In this document: positions 43,071 to 51,143 of the stretch, in pieces
Layout of the letters: each line of letters opens with the position of its first letter
How positions within the stretch are numbered: the first letter of the stretch is position 1
Program-made: the position numbers and the translations under genes
Assembly (NCBI GenBank): GCA_035508435.1
Contig: DATJNA010000164.1
Location: 1 to 64,000, forward strand
DNA length: 64,000 nucleotides
Direction: 5' to 3'
Origin: JASHVB01 sp035508435
GTDB lineage: Bacteria > Pseudomonadota > Alphaproteobacteria > Acetobacterales > Acetobacteraceae
The notes under the pieces: generated by a model
What the model was told of the DNA's origin: nothing
What the model saw: only the letters and a program-made list of their open reading frames with translations
Database searches by the model: none

Positions 43071-44449
43071 TGGTTCGTACCCAGGCGCCAAGTTCGTTCG
43101 ATATCGGTAAGCATGGCAAGTGCAACTGCGGGGGGCGCTGTAGCCAATGTGCGCCACCGGCCGCGGCTCACCGCGCGCGGTTGACCGCTTCCGCTGCATT
43201 TGCTCCGCCTTCGGCGCGATCGGAGCGGCCTGGCTTTGAGTTCGCCAGCCTGCCGATTCGTGCCGACGGGATCGCCGGCGCTCGAAGCCTGCAATCCGTA
43301 CGACCTATGGCCACGCCTCGTATGGTGGCGCGCGAGAGCGCCGGCCCAGGCGGTGTCGCCTCGGCTGGCGTGTCGGCGGCGAGTGGCGCATCGGCATTTG
43401 GTCCGGTCGGCCCCGGCTCCACACGGACCGCGACAGCCGGTTTTCCATTCGCCAGCGTCGCCATCCATCCGCCAGGATTGTCAGGCGAGGAAACTTTCCA
43501 GTCCACGCTGGCAGAAACCGCGCCGCCGGCGTCGGACTGGTTTGCCCGCCGCGGCGAGGTCTCCGCCGGTATCGCATCCGGCATCGGCCCGCGCGGCGGA
43601 GCCTGGATGACCGAGCCGTCTGATCCGGCGGAGCAGGAGGCCAGCCGCGTCGCGGAGCAATTGTTCCCGGCGGCGGCGCAAATGGCGAGCATGGTCGATG
43701 CGGCGAAGGACTCCGGTTTGGATGAGGCCGATCTGCCGCCGCGGCAGGAATCGGCGAGCATGACCGGGTCCTGCCCGAGCTGCGGCACCGTGGGCGGGGC
43801 GCTCGGCGGCCACGCCGATAGCGGCACGCCGCTGCCGACCGAGACGCGCGCGGAAATGGAGGACGCCTTTGGCGCCGACTTCTCCACCGTCCGCATTCAT
43901 ACCAATTCGTCGGCCGCTCAACTGAGTCGCAACCTCAAGGCGCGGGCGTTCACCTACGGCAACGAGATCTTCTTCGACCACGGGCAGTATGATCCGAGTT
44001 CCGCGCACGGCAAGCGGCTGCTGGCGCACGAGCTCACCCACACGATCCAGCAGCGTGACGCCATCGCCACGTTGGCGCGTGATGGCGAGTCGCCGTCGAC
44101 ACTCAAATGTGTCAACGACAACCTGTCCGCCGCCGGTGTGGCGTCCTGGTTGCTCGCGATCATCGGCGGCGCCTGCGGTCTGGTGATGGGGATTGCGGGC
44201 AGCCCGACCGGACCGGGCGCCGCCGGCGCCGCGGCGTTTGGCGCGGCGCTATGCATCGCCGGCGTGACCGGCTTCGGCGTCGGCGCGGTCATGGGCGTCA
44301 TCAGCGGATGCTGGAAAGACCCGAACTTCAAGAGCCGGGGCGCCTATCTCAGCGCCGCCACCCCGGAACCTGCTGGCGCCCCCGGCGGTGCGGCGCCAGG
44401 CGGAGCGGCACCGGGCGGCGCGGCTCCTGCGCCGACCGCCACCGCCTAG
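43070..44449 (+). CDS. DUF4157-domain putative eCIS effector 2 with hydrophobic glycine-zipper tail
   Basis: A 459-aa protein, ATG 43070 preceded by GGGAGGAGC. A Cys cluster near the N terminus (KCNCGGRCSQC, residues 17-27) and CPSCG near the middle suggest metal sites. FEFASLPIR (56-64) and FPFASVAIHPP (125-135) repeat the motif of effector 1. The DUF4157 domain (PLPTETRAEMEDAFGADFSTVRIHT) ends in HELTH (320-324). The C-terminal 100 residues hold two long Gly/Ala-rich hydrophobic stretches (GVASWLLAIIGGACGLVMGIAG and a following AAAFGAALCIAGVTGFGVGAVMG), then a Gly-Ala-Pro tail. The hydrophobic pair could insert into a membrane. Function is inferred only from family and position. Confidence 0.8.
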   Translation: MVRTQAPSSFDIGKHGKCNCGGRCSQCAPPAAAHRARLTASAAFAPPSARSERPGFEFASLPIRADGIAGARSLQSVRPMATPRMVARESAGPGGVASAGVSAASGASAFGPVGPGSTRTATAGFPFASVAIHPPGLSGEETFQSTLAETAPPASDWFARRGEVSAGIASGIGPRGGAWMTEPSDPAEQEASRVAEQLFPAAAQMASMVDAAKDSGLDEADLPPRQESASMTGSCPSCGTVGGALGGHADSGTPLPTETRAEMEDAFGADFSTVRIHTNSSAAQLSRNLKARAFTYGNEIFFDHGQYDPSSAHGKRLLAHELTHTIQQRDAIATLARDGESPSTLKCVNDNLSAAGVASWLLAIIGGACGLVMGIAGSPTGPGAAGAAAFGAALCIAGVTGFGVGAVMGVISGCWKDPNFKSRGAYLSAATPEPAGAPGGAAPGGAAPGGAAPAPTATA

Positions 44450-44566
44450 GTGCCGGTATGACCGAGCGCCGATGGCAGCGCAGGACGAGCGTGATCATGG
44501 AGGCAAACAAGGTCGAATGTCGCCCACGTCCGCCCGCCCGCCTCGACCTGACCCGGCGCAGTAGCC

Positions 44567-44848
44567 ATGCGCTGGGGCGGGAGGTTGACTCAACCGATTG
44601 TTCTCGTCGCAGTCGGAATTCTGGCGTTGCTCGCCGTATTGATCGTGCGGGGAGGCTTTCAGCGGCCGATGGCATTCATCGTCTGGCCGGTGCTGGTGCT
44701 CGGTATGGTGGGGGGCTTTCTGCTGTTTTCCGCGCGCGCGTCGCAGCGCAAGAGGCCGCGGCGTGCTGAAGACGCGCCGCCGCAGGATGCCCGCACGCAG
44801 CCTCCGGCGTCGTTCTCAACGGCAACGCGGAAGGACCAACCGCCATAA
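44567..44848 (+). CDS. Small two-helix membrane protein
   Basis: A 93-aa protein with two clear transmembrane segments, PIVLVAVGILALLAVLIV and FIVWPVLVLGMVGGFLLF, then a basic, Pro-rich cytoplasmic tail. No family is recognised. It stands 117 bases after effector 2 and 45 bases before the glycosyltransferase fusion, so it may belong to either set. An overlapping frame from 44458 was judged non-coding. Confidence 0.6.
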   Translation: MRWGGRLTQPIVLVAVGILALLAVLIVRGGFQRPMAFIVWPVLVLGMVGGFLLFSARASQRKRPRRAEDAPPQDARTQPPASFSTATRKDQPP

Positions 44849-44893
44849 CCCGGTGCGCGTGACGCCGCGCACCAGGCAGATCAGGCAATTTCG

Positions 44894-47800
44894 ATGATGC
44901 AAGAAGACCGCGCCGGTGTGAGCCTCGTCTCCTGCATCATGCCCACCGCCGACCGCCGGCATCTCATTCCGGAATCGATCCATCTGTTCCTGGCCCAGGA
45001 CTATCCCGACAAGGAGCTGATCATTATCGACGACGGCGCGGACGCCGTCGCTGATCTGGTACCGGCCGACCCCCGCATCCGCTACCTGCGCGAGACGCCG
45101 CGTGCCGCGGTCGGGGCCAAGCGCAACCGCGCCTGCACGGTGGCGCTTGGCGAGATCATCGCGCACTGGGACGACGACGATTGGTACGCGCCCTGGCGAC
45201 TCAGCTACCAGGTGCGCGCCCTACAGAACGCCGACGCGGACGTCTGCGGACTGGACCGCGTGCTGTATCGCGACGAGGCGGACGGCGCGGCGTGGGAGTA
45301 CGTCTGGCCGCAGGGCGCCGGTGCCTGGCTGCATGGTGCGACGCTGTGCTACCGCCGGAAACTGTGGCAGCGCAGCGGCTTCCCGCCAATCGCGATCGGC
45401 GAGGACACGCAATTCCTGCTGGCCCACGCTACTGCCCGGCTCCTCGCCTTGCCGCGCATCGGGTTTTATGTCGGACGCATCCATGCCGGCAACACCAGCC
45501 GCAAGCTGACCGCGGACCCGCGCTGGCAGCGCCGGACCACCGCAGCGATCGTCGCGGCCACCGGCGCAGTGGCCGGTCGTCCCGCACTGGTCGCCGCCGC
45601 CGGCGGCATCGGCGATATCATTCGCGCCACGCCGTTGATCCGCGTGCTGCACCGGCTCGGCCACCCCGTCGACGTCTTGCTCGCGGCGCACAGCGAGGAG
45701 GCGGCGGACCTGCTGCGCGGTGCGCCAGAGGTGCAACGCGTGACCGTCGCGCCCGGCCTGCCTTCGCTGGGCGGGCGGCCGGCCGGCCCGATCACAATGC
45801 CAGACCTCGCGGGCACGCACTACCAGGTGGCTATCTTCACCCACTGGGCGGCGCCACTCGCGTCGGCCGTGGCGGCGGATCGGGTGCTGCGTTTCCCGCC
45901 GGACGCCTGGCTCGCCGACGGCGACAGCGCCTGCGTCGAGCGGTTGGCGCGCGAACTCGGTTGGACCGAGGCGATGCCCTCGCCGTTCGTGGTCGCCTCC
46001 GCACGGCAGTTCAACCTGCCGCCAGGGACGGTGGCGCTGCACCCCGGCTGCAAGCCGGACTGGCCGTGGAAGCGCTGGCACGGCTTCGACGCCCTGGCCG
46101 CGCTGCTGCCCTCAGTCGTAGTAGTGGGCACCGACACGGATCGTGACAACCGCGGCAGCTATTTCGGGCGGGATTTCGTCTGGCCCGCGCATGCGGAGGA
46201 TTTCACCGGCCGGCTGTCGCTTGCCGACACGGCCGCTCTGATCGGGCAGTGCGCGGCCCTGGTTTCCAACGACTCGGGGCTGATGCACCTCGGCGTCGCG
46301 CTCGGCGTGACGACGCTCGGCGTGTTCGGCATCACCAGCCCGGCGCGCGAGGCGATCCAGGCATCTAACATGGTGCCGGTCAGCAAGGGGCTGGACTGCG
46401 AGCCGGAGTGCCGGCGCGGCCCATGGGGGCGGCGCAACTGCGCGCGGCACCTCGCGTGCCTGTCCACCCTGACCGCCGAGGAAGTGAAAGCGCGGCTCGA
46501 CGCGGCGCTGCGTCCGCCCGAGCCGCCGCTGCGCGTGACCTACAGCGCCGAAGTGTTCAACGCGACCGGCTACGGCCAGGCGGCGCGGCTCTATATCCAT
46601 GCGCTGCACCGCGCCGGCGTACGCGTTGCGGTCACCGACACCGGCGGTGGACCGCCCGCGGTGCACGATCCGCTGGTGGCGTCGCTGCTGGGGAGCGACG
46701 ACGAGGCCGATTTCCACATCTTCCATGGCATTCCACCCTTCTGGGCGCGGGCGGCGTTCCCGCGCCAGCGGGTCATCGCCGTGACCGTGTGGGAAACCGA
46801 TACCATGCCGCAGCACTGGCGCGGCGTACTGACCCACGCCATGGATGTCTGGCTGCCCTGCCGGTTCAATGTCGAGGTCTTCGCCCGCGGCCTCGGCCGC
46901 ACTCCGTTCCTGTTGCCGCACGCCATCACCGAGCAATCGCCGAACGAACGGCTGGAAGTGGAAGGCGTTGGGGATGGCGACTTCGTCTTCTACTCGGTGT
47001 TCGAGTGGCAGGATCGCAAAAATCCGGATGGCACGCTGGAGGCCTTCCTGCGTGCGTTCCCGATGCCGAACGACGCTGTGCTGGTGCTGAAATGCGGGGC
47101 CGACGCAGTTCATTGGGCGCCGGCGGCGTTGGCATCGGCGCGGCAGCGCACCGGTGGCCAAGGCCGGGTGGTGCTGGCTACCGCCGCATGGGACGCAGCA
47201 GGCGTCCGCGCGTTGCACGCGCGCGGCGATTGCTATGTGTCGCTGCACAAGGGCGAGGGCTGGGGCTATCCGCTGTTCGAGGCAGCGGCGCGTGGCACCC
47301 CGGTGATCGCCACCGGCTTCTCCGGGCCGCTCGACTATCTGGATCCTGCGGCGCACTGGCTGGTGCGCCACCAATTGGCGCCGGTGCGGCAGCGTTACAT
47401 GTATTACCACCCTGGCATGCGCTGGGCCGAGCCGGATCTGGGCCATGCCGCCGAGGGAATGCGCTGGGTCTACGCCCATCGGGCAGCGGCACGGGAGCGC
47501 GCCGCAGCTGCCGCCGCACAATTGCGCGAAGCACATGCACTGGAACGCATCGGGGCAGCGGCAAAGGCCAGGCTGCATGCCTTGCGCGCGCCGCCAACGC
47601 CGGCGCAGATGATAGCGCCGGTGCCAACACCCCTGGCGGTCCAGCTACCAATGGCGGGCCGGGCAGCAGCGGCGGGCCCGGCAATCCCGACGATTCCCGC
47701 CGTGCCCGTCATCGGGGTGCCGGTGCCGAAACTCCCGCCACCGGTCCCGATCCCCGGCGATTGGTACGATGCCGCCTATTTCGAGCATGGACGAACCAGC

Positions 47801-48370
47801 AACTGGGACCGCGGTTACCACTGGTCGCTGTTCCAGAACGTCTTCCGCGACGCCGGCGCCTGGCTTGCGGAGTGCTTCCCGCAGGCGCGCAGCGCACTGG
47901 ATATCGGCTGTGCCAAGGGCTTTCTGGTGCGTGCCCTGCGCGAGCGGGGGATTGCTGCGTTCGGCTTCGACCACAGCCCCTGGGCCATCGACCACGCCGA
48001 CCCAGTGGCACGGCCGTTCCTGCGCCTGGCCGGGGTGGATGAGGCAGTCTGGGAGCAATGCTTTGATCTCGCCACCGCCATGTTCGCGCTGGAGAGCCTG
48101 ACCGAGACGCAGCTTCGCGCTTTTCTGCCGCGGGCTCGGACCTGGGCGCGACAGGGGTTGGTTGCGGTCATCGCGCCACCGTGGGTCGCCGGACAGGATC
48201 GCGACCCGACGCGCGTTACTTTGCTCGACCGCGCCGGCTGGCGTGCCCTGTTCCTCGAATGCGGTTGGCGGCAGGACCCGATCCACCAGTTGTTCGAAAA
48301 ATCCTGCGCCGTCCATGCCGTGCCTCGCCGGTTGGGCTGGAACGTGCATGTCTTCGCGCCTGGACCCTGA
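44894..48370 (+). CDS. Multidomain glycosyltransferase GT2-GT9-GT4 with C-terminal methyltransferase
   Basis: An 1158-aa fusion of four modules. Residues about 8-225: GT-A fold GT2 (SCIMPTADRRHLIPESIHLFL, IIIDDGADAV, DxD-like AHWDDDDWY). About 228-540: GT9/heptosyltransferase-like (AAAGGIGDIIRATPLIRVLHRLG, VSNDSGLMHLGVALGVTTLGVFG). About 545-905: GT4/GT-B-like (EVFNATGYGQAARLYIHAL, LHKGEGWGYPLFEAAARGTPVIAT). Then an Ala/Pro linker, and about 955-1158 a SAM methyltransferase (SALDIGCAKGFLVRALRERG). It presumably adds several sugars in sequence and caps with a methyl group. Whether the target is LPS, a surface polymer or the eCIS particle is unknown. Confidence 0.85.
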   Translation: MMQEDRAGVSLVSCIMPTADRRHLIPESIHLFLAQDYPDKELIIIDDGADAVADLVPADPRIRYLRETPRAAVGAKRNRACTVALGEIIAHWDDDDWYAPWRLSYQVRALQNADADVCGLDRVLYRDEADGAAWEYVWPQGAGAWLHGATLCYRRKLWQRSGFPPIAIGEDTQFLLAHATARLLALPRIGFYVGRIHAGNTSRKLTADPRWQRRTTAAIVAATGAVAGRPALVAAAGGIGDIIRATPLIRVLHRLGHPVDVLLAAHSEEAADLLRGAPEVQRVTVAPGLPSLGGRPAGPITMPDLAGTHYQVAIFTHWAAPLASAVAADRVLRFPPDAWLADGDSACVERLARELGWTEAMPSPFVVASARQFNLPPGTVALHPGCKPDWPWKRWHGFDALAALLPSVVVVGTDTDRDNRGSYFGRDFVWPAHAEDFTGRLSLADTAALIGQCAALVSNDSGLMHLGVALGVTTLGVFGITSPAREAIQASNMVPVSKGLDCEPECRRGPWGRRNCARHLACLSTLTAEEVKARLDAALRPPEPPLRVTYSAEVFNATGYGQAARLYIHALHRAGVRVAVTDTGGGPPAVHDPLVASLLGSDDEADFHIFHGIPPFWARAAFPRQRVIAVTVWETDTMPQHWRGVLTHAMDVWLPCRFNVEVFARGLGRTPFLLPHAITEQSPNERLEVEGVGDGDFVFYSVFEWQDRKNPDGTLEAFLRAFPMPNDAVLVLKCGADAVHWAPAALASARQRTGGQGRVVLATAAWDAAGVRALHARGDCYVSLHKGEGWGYPLFEAAARGTPVIATGFSGPLDYLDPAAHWLVRHQLAPVRQRYMYYHPGMRWAEPDLGHAAEGMRWVYAHRAAARERAAAAAAQLREAHALERIGAAAKARLHALRAPPTPAQMIAPVPTPLAVQLPMAGRAAAAGPAIPTIPAVPVIGVPVPKLPPPVPIPGDWYDAAYFEHGRTSNWDRGYHWSLFQNVFRDAGAWLAECFPQARSALDIGCAKGFLVRALRERGIAAFGFDHSPWAIDHADPVARPFLRLAGVDEAVWEQCFDLATAMFALESLTETQLRAFLPRARTWARQGLVAVIAPPWVAGQDRDPTRVTLLDRAGWRALFLECGWRQDPIHQLFEKSCAVHAVPRRLGWNVHVFAPGP

Positions 48371-49274
48371 TGCCCTGCTGGTGCATCTGGCCTCCGGCAT
48401 CGGCAACATCGTGCTGGCAACGCCGCTGCTGGCGCTGCTGGCGCGCCGCGGCTTCACCGTCGATGTCCGGGTTGATGGCGATTACCCGGAAACCGCAGAC
48501 CTGCTGCGAGACTGGGGCGCATTGCGGCGGGTAAGCGTCGGCGCCAGTCATCCGGCCTCAGCCTACCGAGCCATGCTGCCGGCCATACCGCCATTCTACT
48601 GGCCGCGCTACGCGGCCCTGTACAGTGGTCTCCGCAATGCGGTGCCGCGGCCGCCGGATGCCGCGTTCCATTGCGATGAGCAAGCCTGGTACCTGGCGTT
48701 TGCCAGCCGGTTCGTCGGACCCGACGCAGAGGTGGTGCACTGCACGCTGCCGATCGTACCCGACCCGTCGCTGGGGGTGGACGCATCGACGCTGGTACTG
48801 GCGCCAGGATGCAAGGGGGGCGAAATGGCGGCCAAGCGCTGGCCGCACTTTGCCGCCCTCGCGGGACAATTCGACAAGGTCGTCTTGGTCGGCACGCCAG
48901 ACGACCTGACCGGCTTCCGTGGGACGCCGGTTGCACCGTTTCCATCGCATGTGCGCAGCCTCGTCGGCCGCCTGTCCTTGCGCCAGACTGCCGCGGCGCT
49001 GGCTGCTGCGGGGGCCGTTGTTGCCAACGACAGCGGCCTCGGCCACGTGGCGGCCGCGGTTGGCGTTCCCACGGTGCTGCTGTTCGGCCCGACGCCGGTC
49101 GCGGCACTCGGCCGATTTCCGCCTAACGTCACGATCCTGCACCCGGACGTCGCCTGCGCGCCTTGCTGGTTCAATAGCCGCTTCGCTGCTTGCGGCGCCC
49201 GGATCGAGTGTCTTGCCCGACTGAACCCGTCACGCGTCGCCGATGTGGTGCGAGCAACGGGGTTCCACGGCTGA
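48348..49274 (+). CDS. GT9-family (heptosyltransferase-like) glycosyltransferase
   Basis: A 308-aa GT-B enzyme, ATG 48348 overlapping the end of the fusion gene by 23 bases. The N-terminal LVHLASGIGNIVLATPLLALLARRGF and the C-terminal VVANDSGLGHVAAAVGVPTVLLFGPT are the GT9 donor and acceptor signatures; NSRFAACG and IECLARLNPSRV close it. It is shorter than WaaC/WaaF (about 350 aa). It is a paralogue of the GT9 module in the fusion, so both may work on the same glycan. Confidence 0.88.
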   Translation: MSSRLDPDALLVHLASGIGNIVLATPLLALLARRGFTVDVRVDGDYPETADLLRDWGALRRVSVGASHPASAYRAMLPAIPPFYWPRYAALYSGLRNAVPRPPDAAFHCDEQAWYLAFASRFVGPDAEVVHCTLPIVPDPSLGVDASTLVLAPGCKGGEMAAKRWPHFAALAGQFDKVVLVGTPDDLTGFRGTPVAPFPSHVRSLVGRLSLRQTAAALAAAGAVVANDSGLGHVAAAVGVPTVLLFGPTPVAALGRFPPNVTILHPDVACAPCWFNSRFAACGARIECLARLNPSRVADVVRATGFHG

Positions 49275-49356
49275 GGCTGTGCGATGGCAAAGCCGTCTCT
49301 CGAACAAAATGATGGCGATACGGCAGGCCGCTTGTTCGGCTCACTCCGCCGGCAAA

Positions 49357-49452
49357 GATTCACCAGGAAGACACCGAGACACGAAGGCCAGCACACAAAA
49401 CGTTGCCTTGTTCGGGTGCAGTGTTCGTGTCTTTGCACCTTGGTCGTGAATC
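49357..49452. repeat. Imperfect long inverted repeat (intergenic palindromic element)
   Basis: Arms at 49357-49385 and 49424-49452 (29 bases each) match at about 21 of 29 positions with a 38-base loop. The perfect inner part is GACACGAA / TTCGTGTC and the outer ends are GATTCAC / GTGAATC. It lies between the convergent GT9 and fabZ genes and could act as a bidirectional terminator or be a mobile repeat relic. Confidence 0.65.
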
Positions 49453-49530
49453 TGCTCCGTGCACTGATGAGAACGGTCCGTCGGGCCGGTCATTGCGGCG
49501 GCTGGTATTACGCTCCACTGGTTGCGGACG

Positions 49531-50037
49531 CTACACCGGCGCTGCGCGATCCATGATCATGGCGGCGTAGGTTGCCTCGGCGACCGAGGCGCCGTCCACG
49601 CGCGCAGTGGCGCGGAACTTCCACACATTGCCGCGATTGCGCTCCTTCACGACATGAACGCGCAACTGGTCGCCGGGCACCACGGGGCGGCGAAACTTCG
49701 CGCCCTCGATCGACATGAAATAGACCACCTTGCCGGCCGAGCCGGGTCCCAGGGTCTCCACCACCAGTACCGCCGCCGTCTGCGCCATGCTCTCGATGAT
49801 CAGCACGCCGGGCATCACCGGATGATTGGGAAAGTGCCCGGCGAAGAACGATTCATTCACCGAGACGTTCTTCACCCCGATTGCGGAGACGTTCGGGACC
49901 AGGTCAACCACCCGGTCAAGCAACAGGAAAGGATAGCGGTGTGGGATCGCGTGCATGATGCGCGCGATATCGACCAGCGGCACGGTGGCGCCGGTCGCCG
50001 CTTCCCCCGTCTCGACCTGTCCCGTGGTCGCGTCCAT
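49531..50037 (-). CDS. fabZ: 3-hydroxyacyl-ACP dehydratase FabZ
   Basis: A 168-aa hot-dog-fold dehydratase of fatty acid synthesis. PHRYPFLLLDRV and the catalytic segment FFAGHFPNHPVMPGVLIIESMAQTAA are intact, with the active-site His in GHFPNHP and Glu in LIIESMAQ. The N terminus is about 20 residues longer than usual. It is five bases downstream of lpxD on the same strand, the usual order; lpxA, which commonly follows, is not next to it. Confidence 0.95.
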   Translation of the reverse strand: MDATTGQVETGEAATGATVPLVDIARIMHAIPHRYPFLLLDRVVDLVPNVSAIGVKNVSVNESFFAGHFPNHPVMPGVLIIESMAQTAAVLVVETLGPGSAGKVVYFMSIEGAKFRRPVVPGDQLRVHVVKERNRGNVWKFRATARVDGASVAEATYAAMIMDRAAPV

Positions 50038-50042
50038 TATGC

Positions 50043-51125
50043 TTAGCCGGTTTCCGTCGGCTTCCCTGACTCGTCCCCAGTCCCGGGCGCGCTCCGCCGT
50101 TTGCCGCCGTGCACCAACCTGCGGATGGCGGCGATCTCGCGAAAGAACGCCTTCACCGGCTGTGCAGGGCTGCCCACCACGTCGGCGCCCGCCGGCACAT
50201 CCGCCATCACGCCGGCCTGCGCGCCAATCCGGGCCCTGCGCCCGATCCGGAGATGCCCCGTCAGCCCGGCCTGGCCGCCCAGCATGACATGGTCCTCCAG
50301 GATCGTGGACCCGGAAATGCCCGCCTGTGCGACAATAACGCAGCCCCGCCCGAGGCGGACGTTGTGCCCGATCTGCACCAGATTGTCGAGGCGCGAGCCG
50401 GCGCCGATCACCGTATCATGCAACGACCCGCGGTCGATGGTGGCGTTGGCGCCGACTTCCACATCATCCTCCAGCACCACGCGGCCGAGCTGAGGCACGC
50501 TGTGAAAGCCGTCCGGGGTGATGGCGAAACCGAACCCCTCCTGGCCGATGCGGGCACCGGGGTAGACATAGACGCGGTCGCCGAGCAAGGCGTGGGACAG
50601 ACTGGCGTGGGGGCCGACGCGGCAGTCGGCGCCGATCACAACGCCGTCGCCAATGACCGCCAGGGGGCCGATGTGGCAGCGCGGGCCGATCTGGGCGCCT
50701 CGGCCGATCACCGCCAGCGGGCCGATTTCCGCGGTCGGATCGATCGTCGCGTCAGCAGCGACAATGGCGCTGGCGTGCGCGCCCGGCGAATGCGGCGGCA
50801 CGGGATGGAACAGGGCTGCGACGCGGGCCCAGGCGGTGTAGGGCTCCGGGGTGACGACGGCGACGGCGGTGGGTGGGACCCGGGTGGCCAGGTCCGGGTG
50901 CACGATCACGGCGCCCGCCCGGGTTTGCTCCAGCGCGGCCACGTACTTGCGATTGTCGAGGAAGCTGACCTCGTCCGGCCCGGCAGTTTGCAGGGGGGCG
51001 ACACCGGTCAGCATGAGCCGGCGCGGCGGCGCCTTGCCCTCGGCGGCGTCTGCTACCGCCGCCAGAGTATGGGGTCCGCTCCGCTGGAAGAAACGCGGGT
51101 CCCCGGTGATTTCGGGCCAGTCCAT
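50043..51125 (-). CDS. lpxD: UDP-3-O-(3-hydroxyacyl)glucosamine N-acyltransferase LpxD
   Basis: A 360-aa enzyme that adds the second acyl chain in lipid A synthesis. It has the N-terminal UDP-binding domain (EVSFLDNRKYVAAL) and a left-handed beta-helix of hexapeptide repeats (ATIDPTAEIGPLAVIGRGAQIG and on). The catalytic-His region is DNLVQIGHNVRLG, and the GFGFA loop is present. The C-terminal tail is longer and charged. It is co-directional with the beta-lactamase-fold gene 18 bases upstream and fabZ downstream. Confidence 0.95.
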   Translation of the reverse strand: MDWPEITGDPRFFQRSGPHTLAAVADAAEGKAPPRRLMLTGVAPLQTAGPDEVSFLDNRKYVAALEQTRAGAVIVHPDLATRVPPTAVAVVTPEPYTAWARVAALFHPVPPHSPGAHASAIVAADATIDPTAEIGPLAVIGRGAQIGPRCHIGPLAVIGDGVVIGADCRVGPHASLSHALLGDRVYVYPGARIGQEGFGFAITPDGFHSVPQLGRVVLEDDVEVGANATIDRGSLHDTVIGAGSRLDNLVQIGHNVRLGRGCVIVAQAGISGSTILEDHVMLGGQAGLTGHLRIGRRARIGAQAGVMADVPAGADVVGSPAQPVKAFFREIAAIRRLVHGGKRRSAPGTGDESGKPTETG

Positions 51126-51143
51126 GGTTGCGCCGTGACCGCC

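Noticed and set aside
44458..44769. Arg-rich frame overlapping the small membrane protein
   Set aside because: No clear ribosome site and composition typical of an out-of-frame GC-rich shadow; the overlapping two-helix protein is more coherent.
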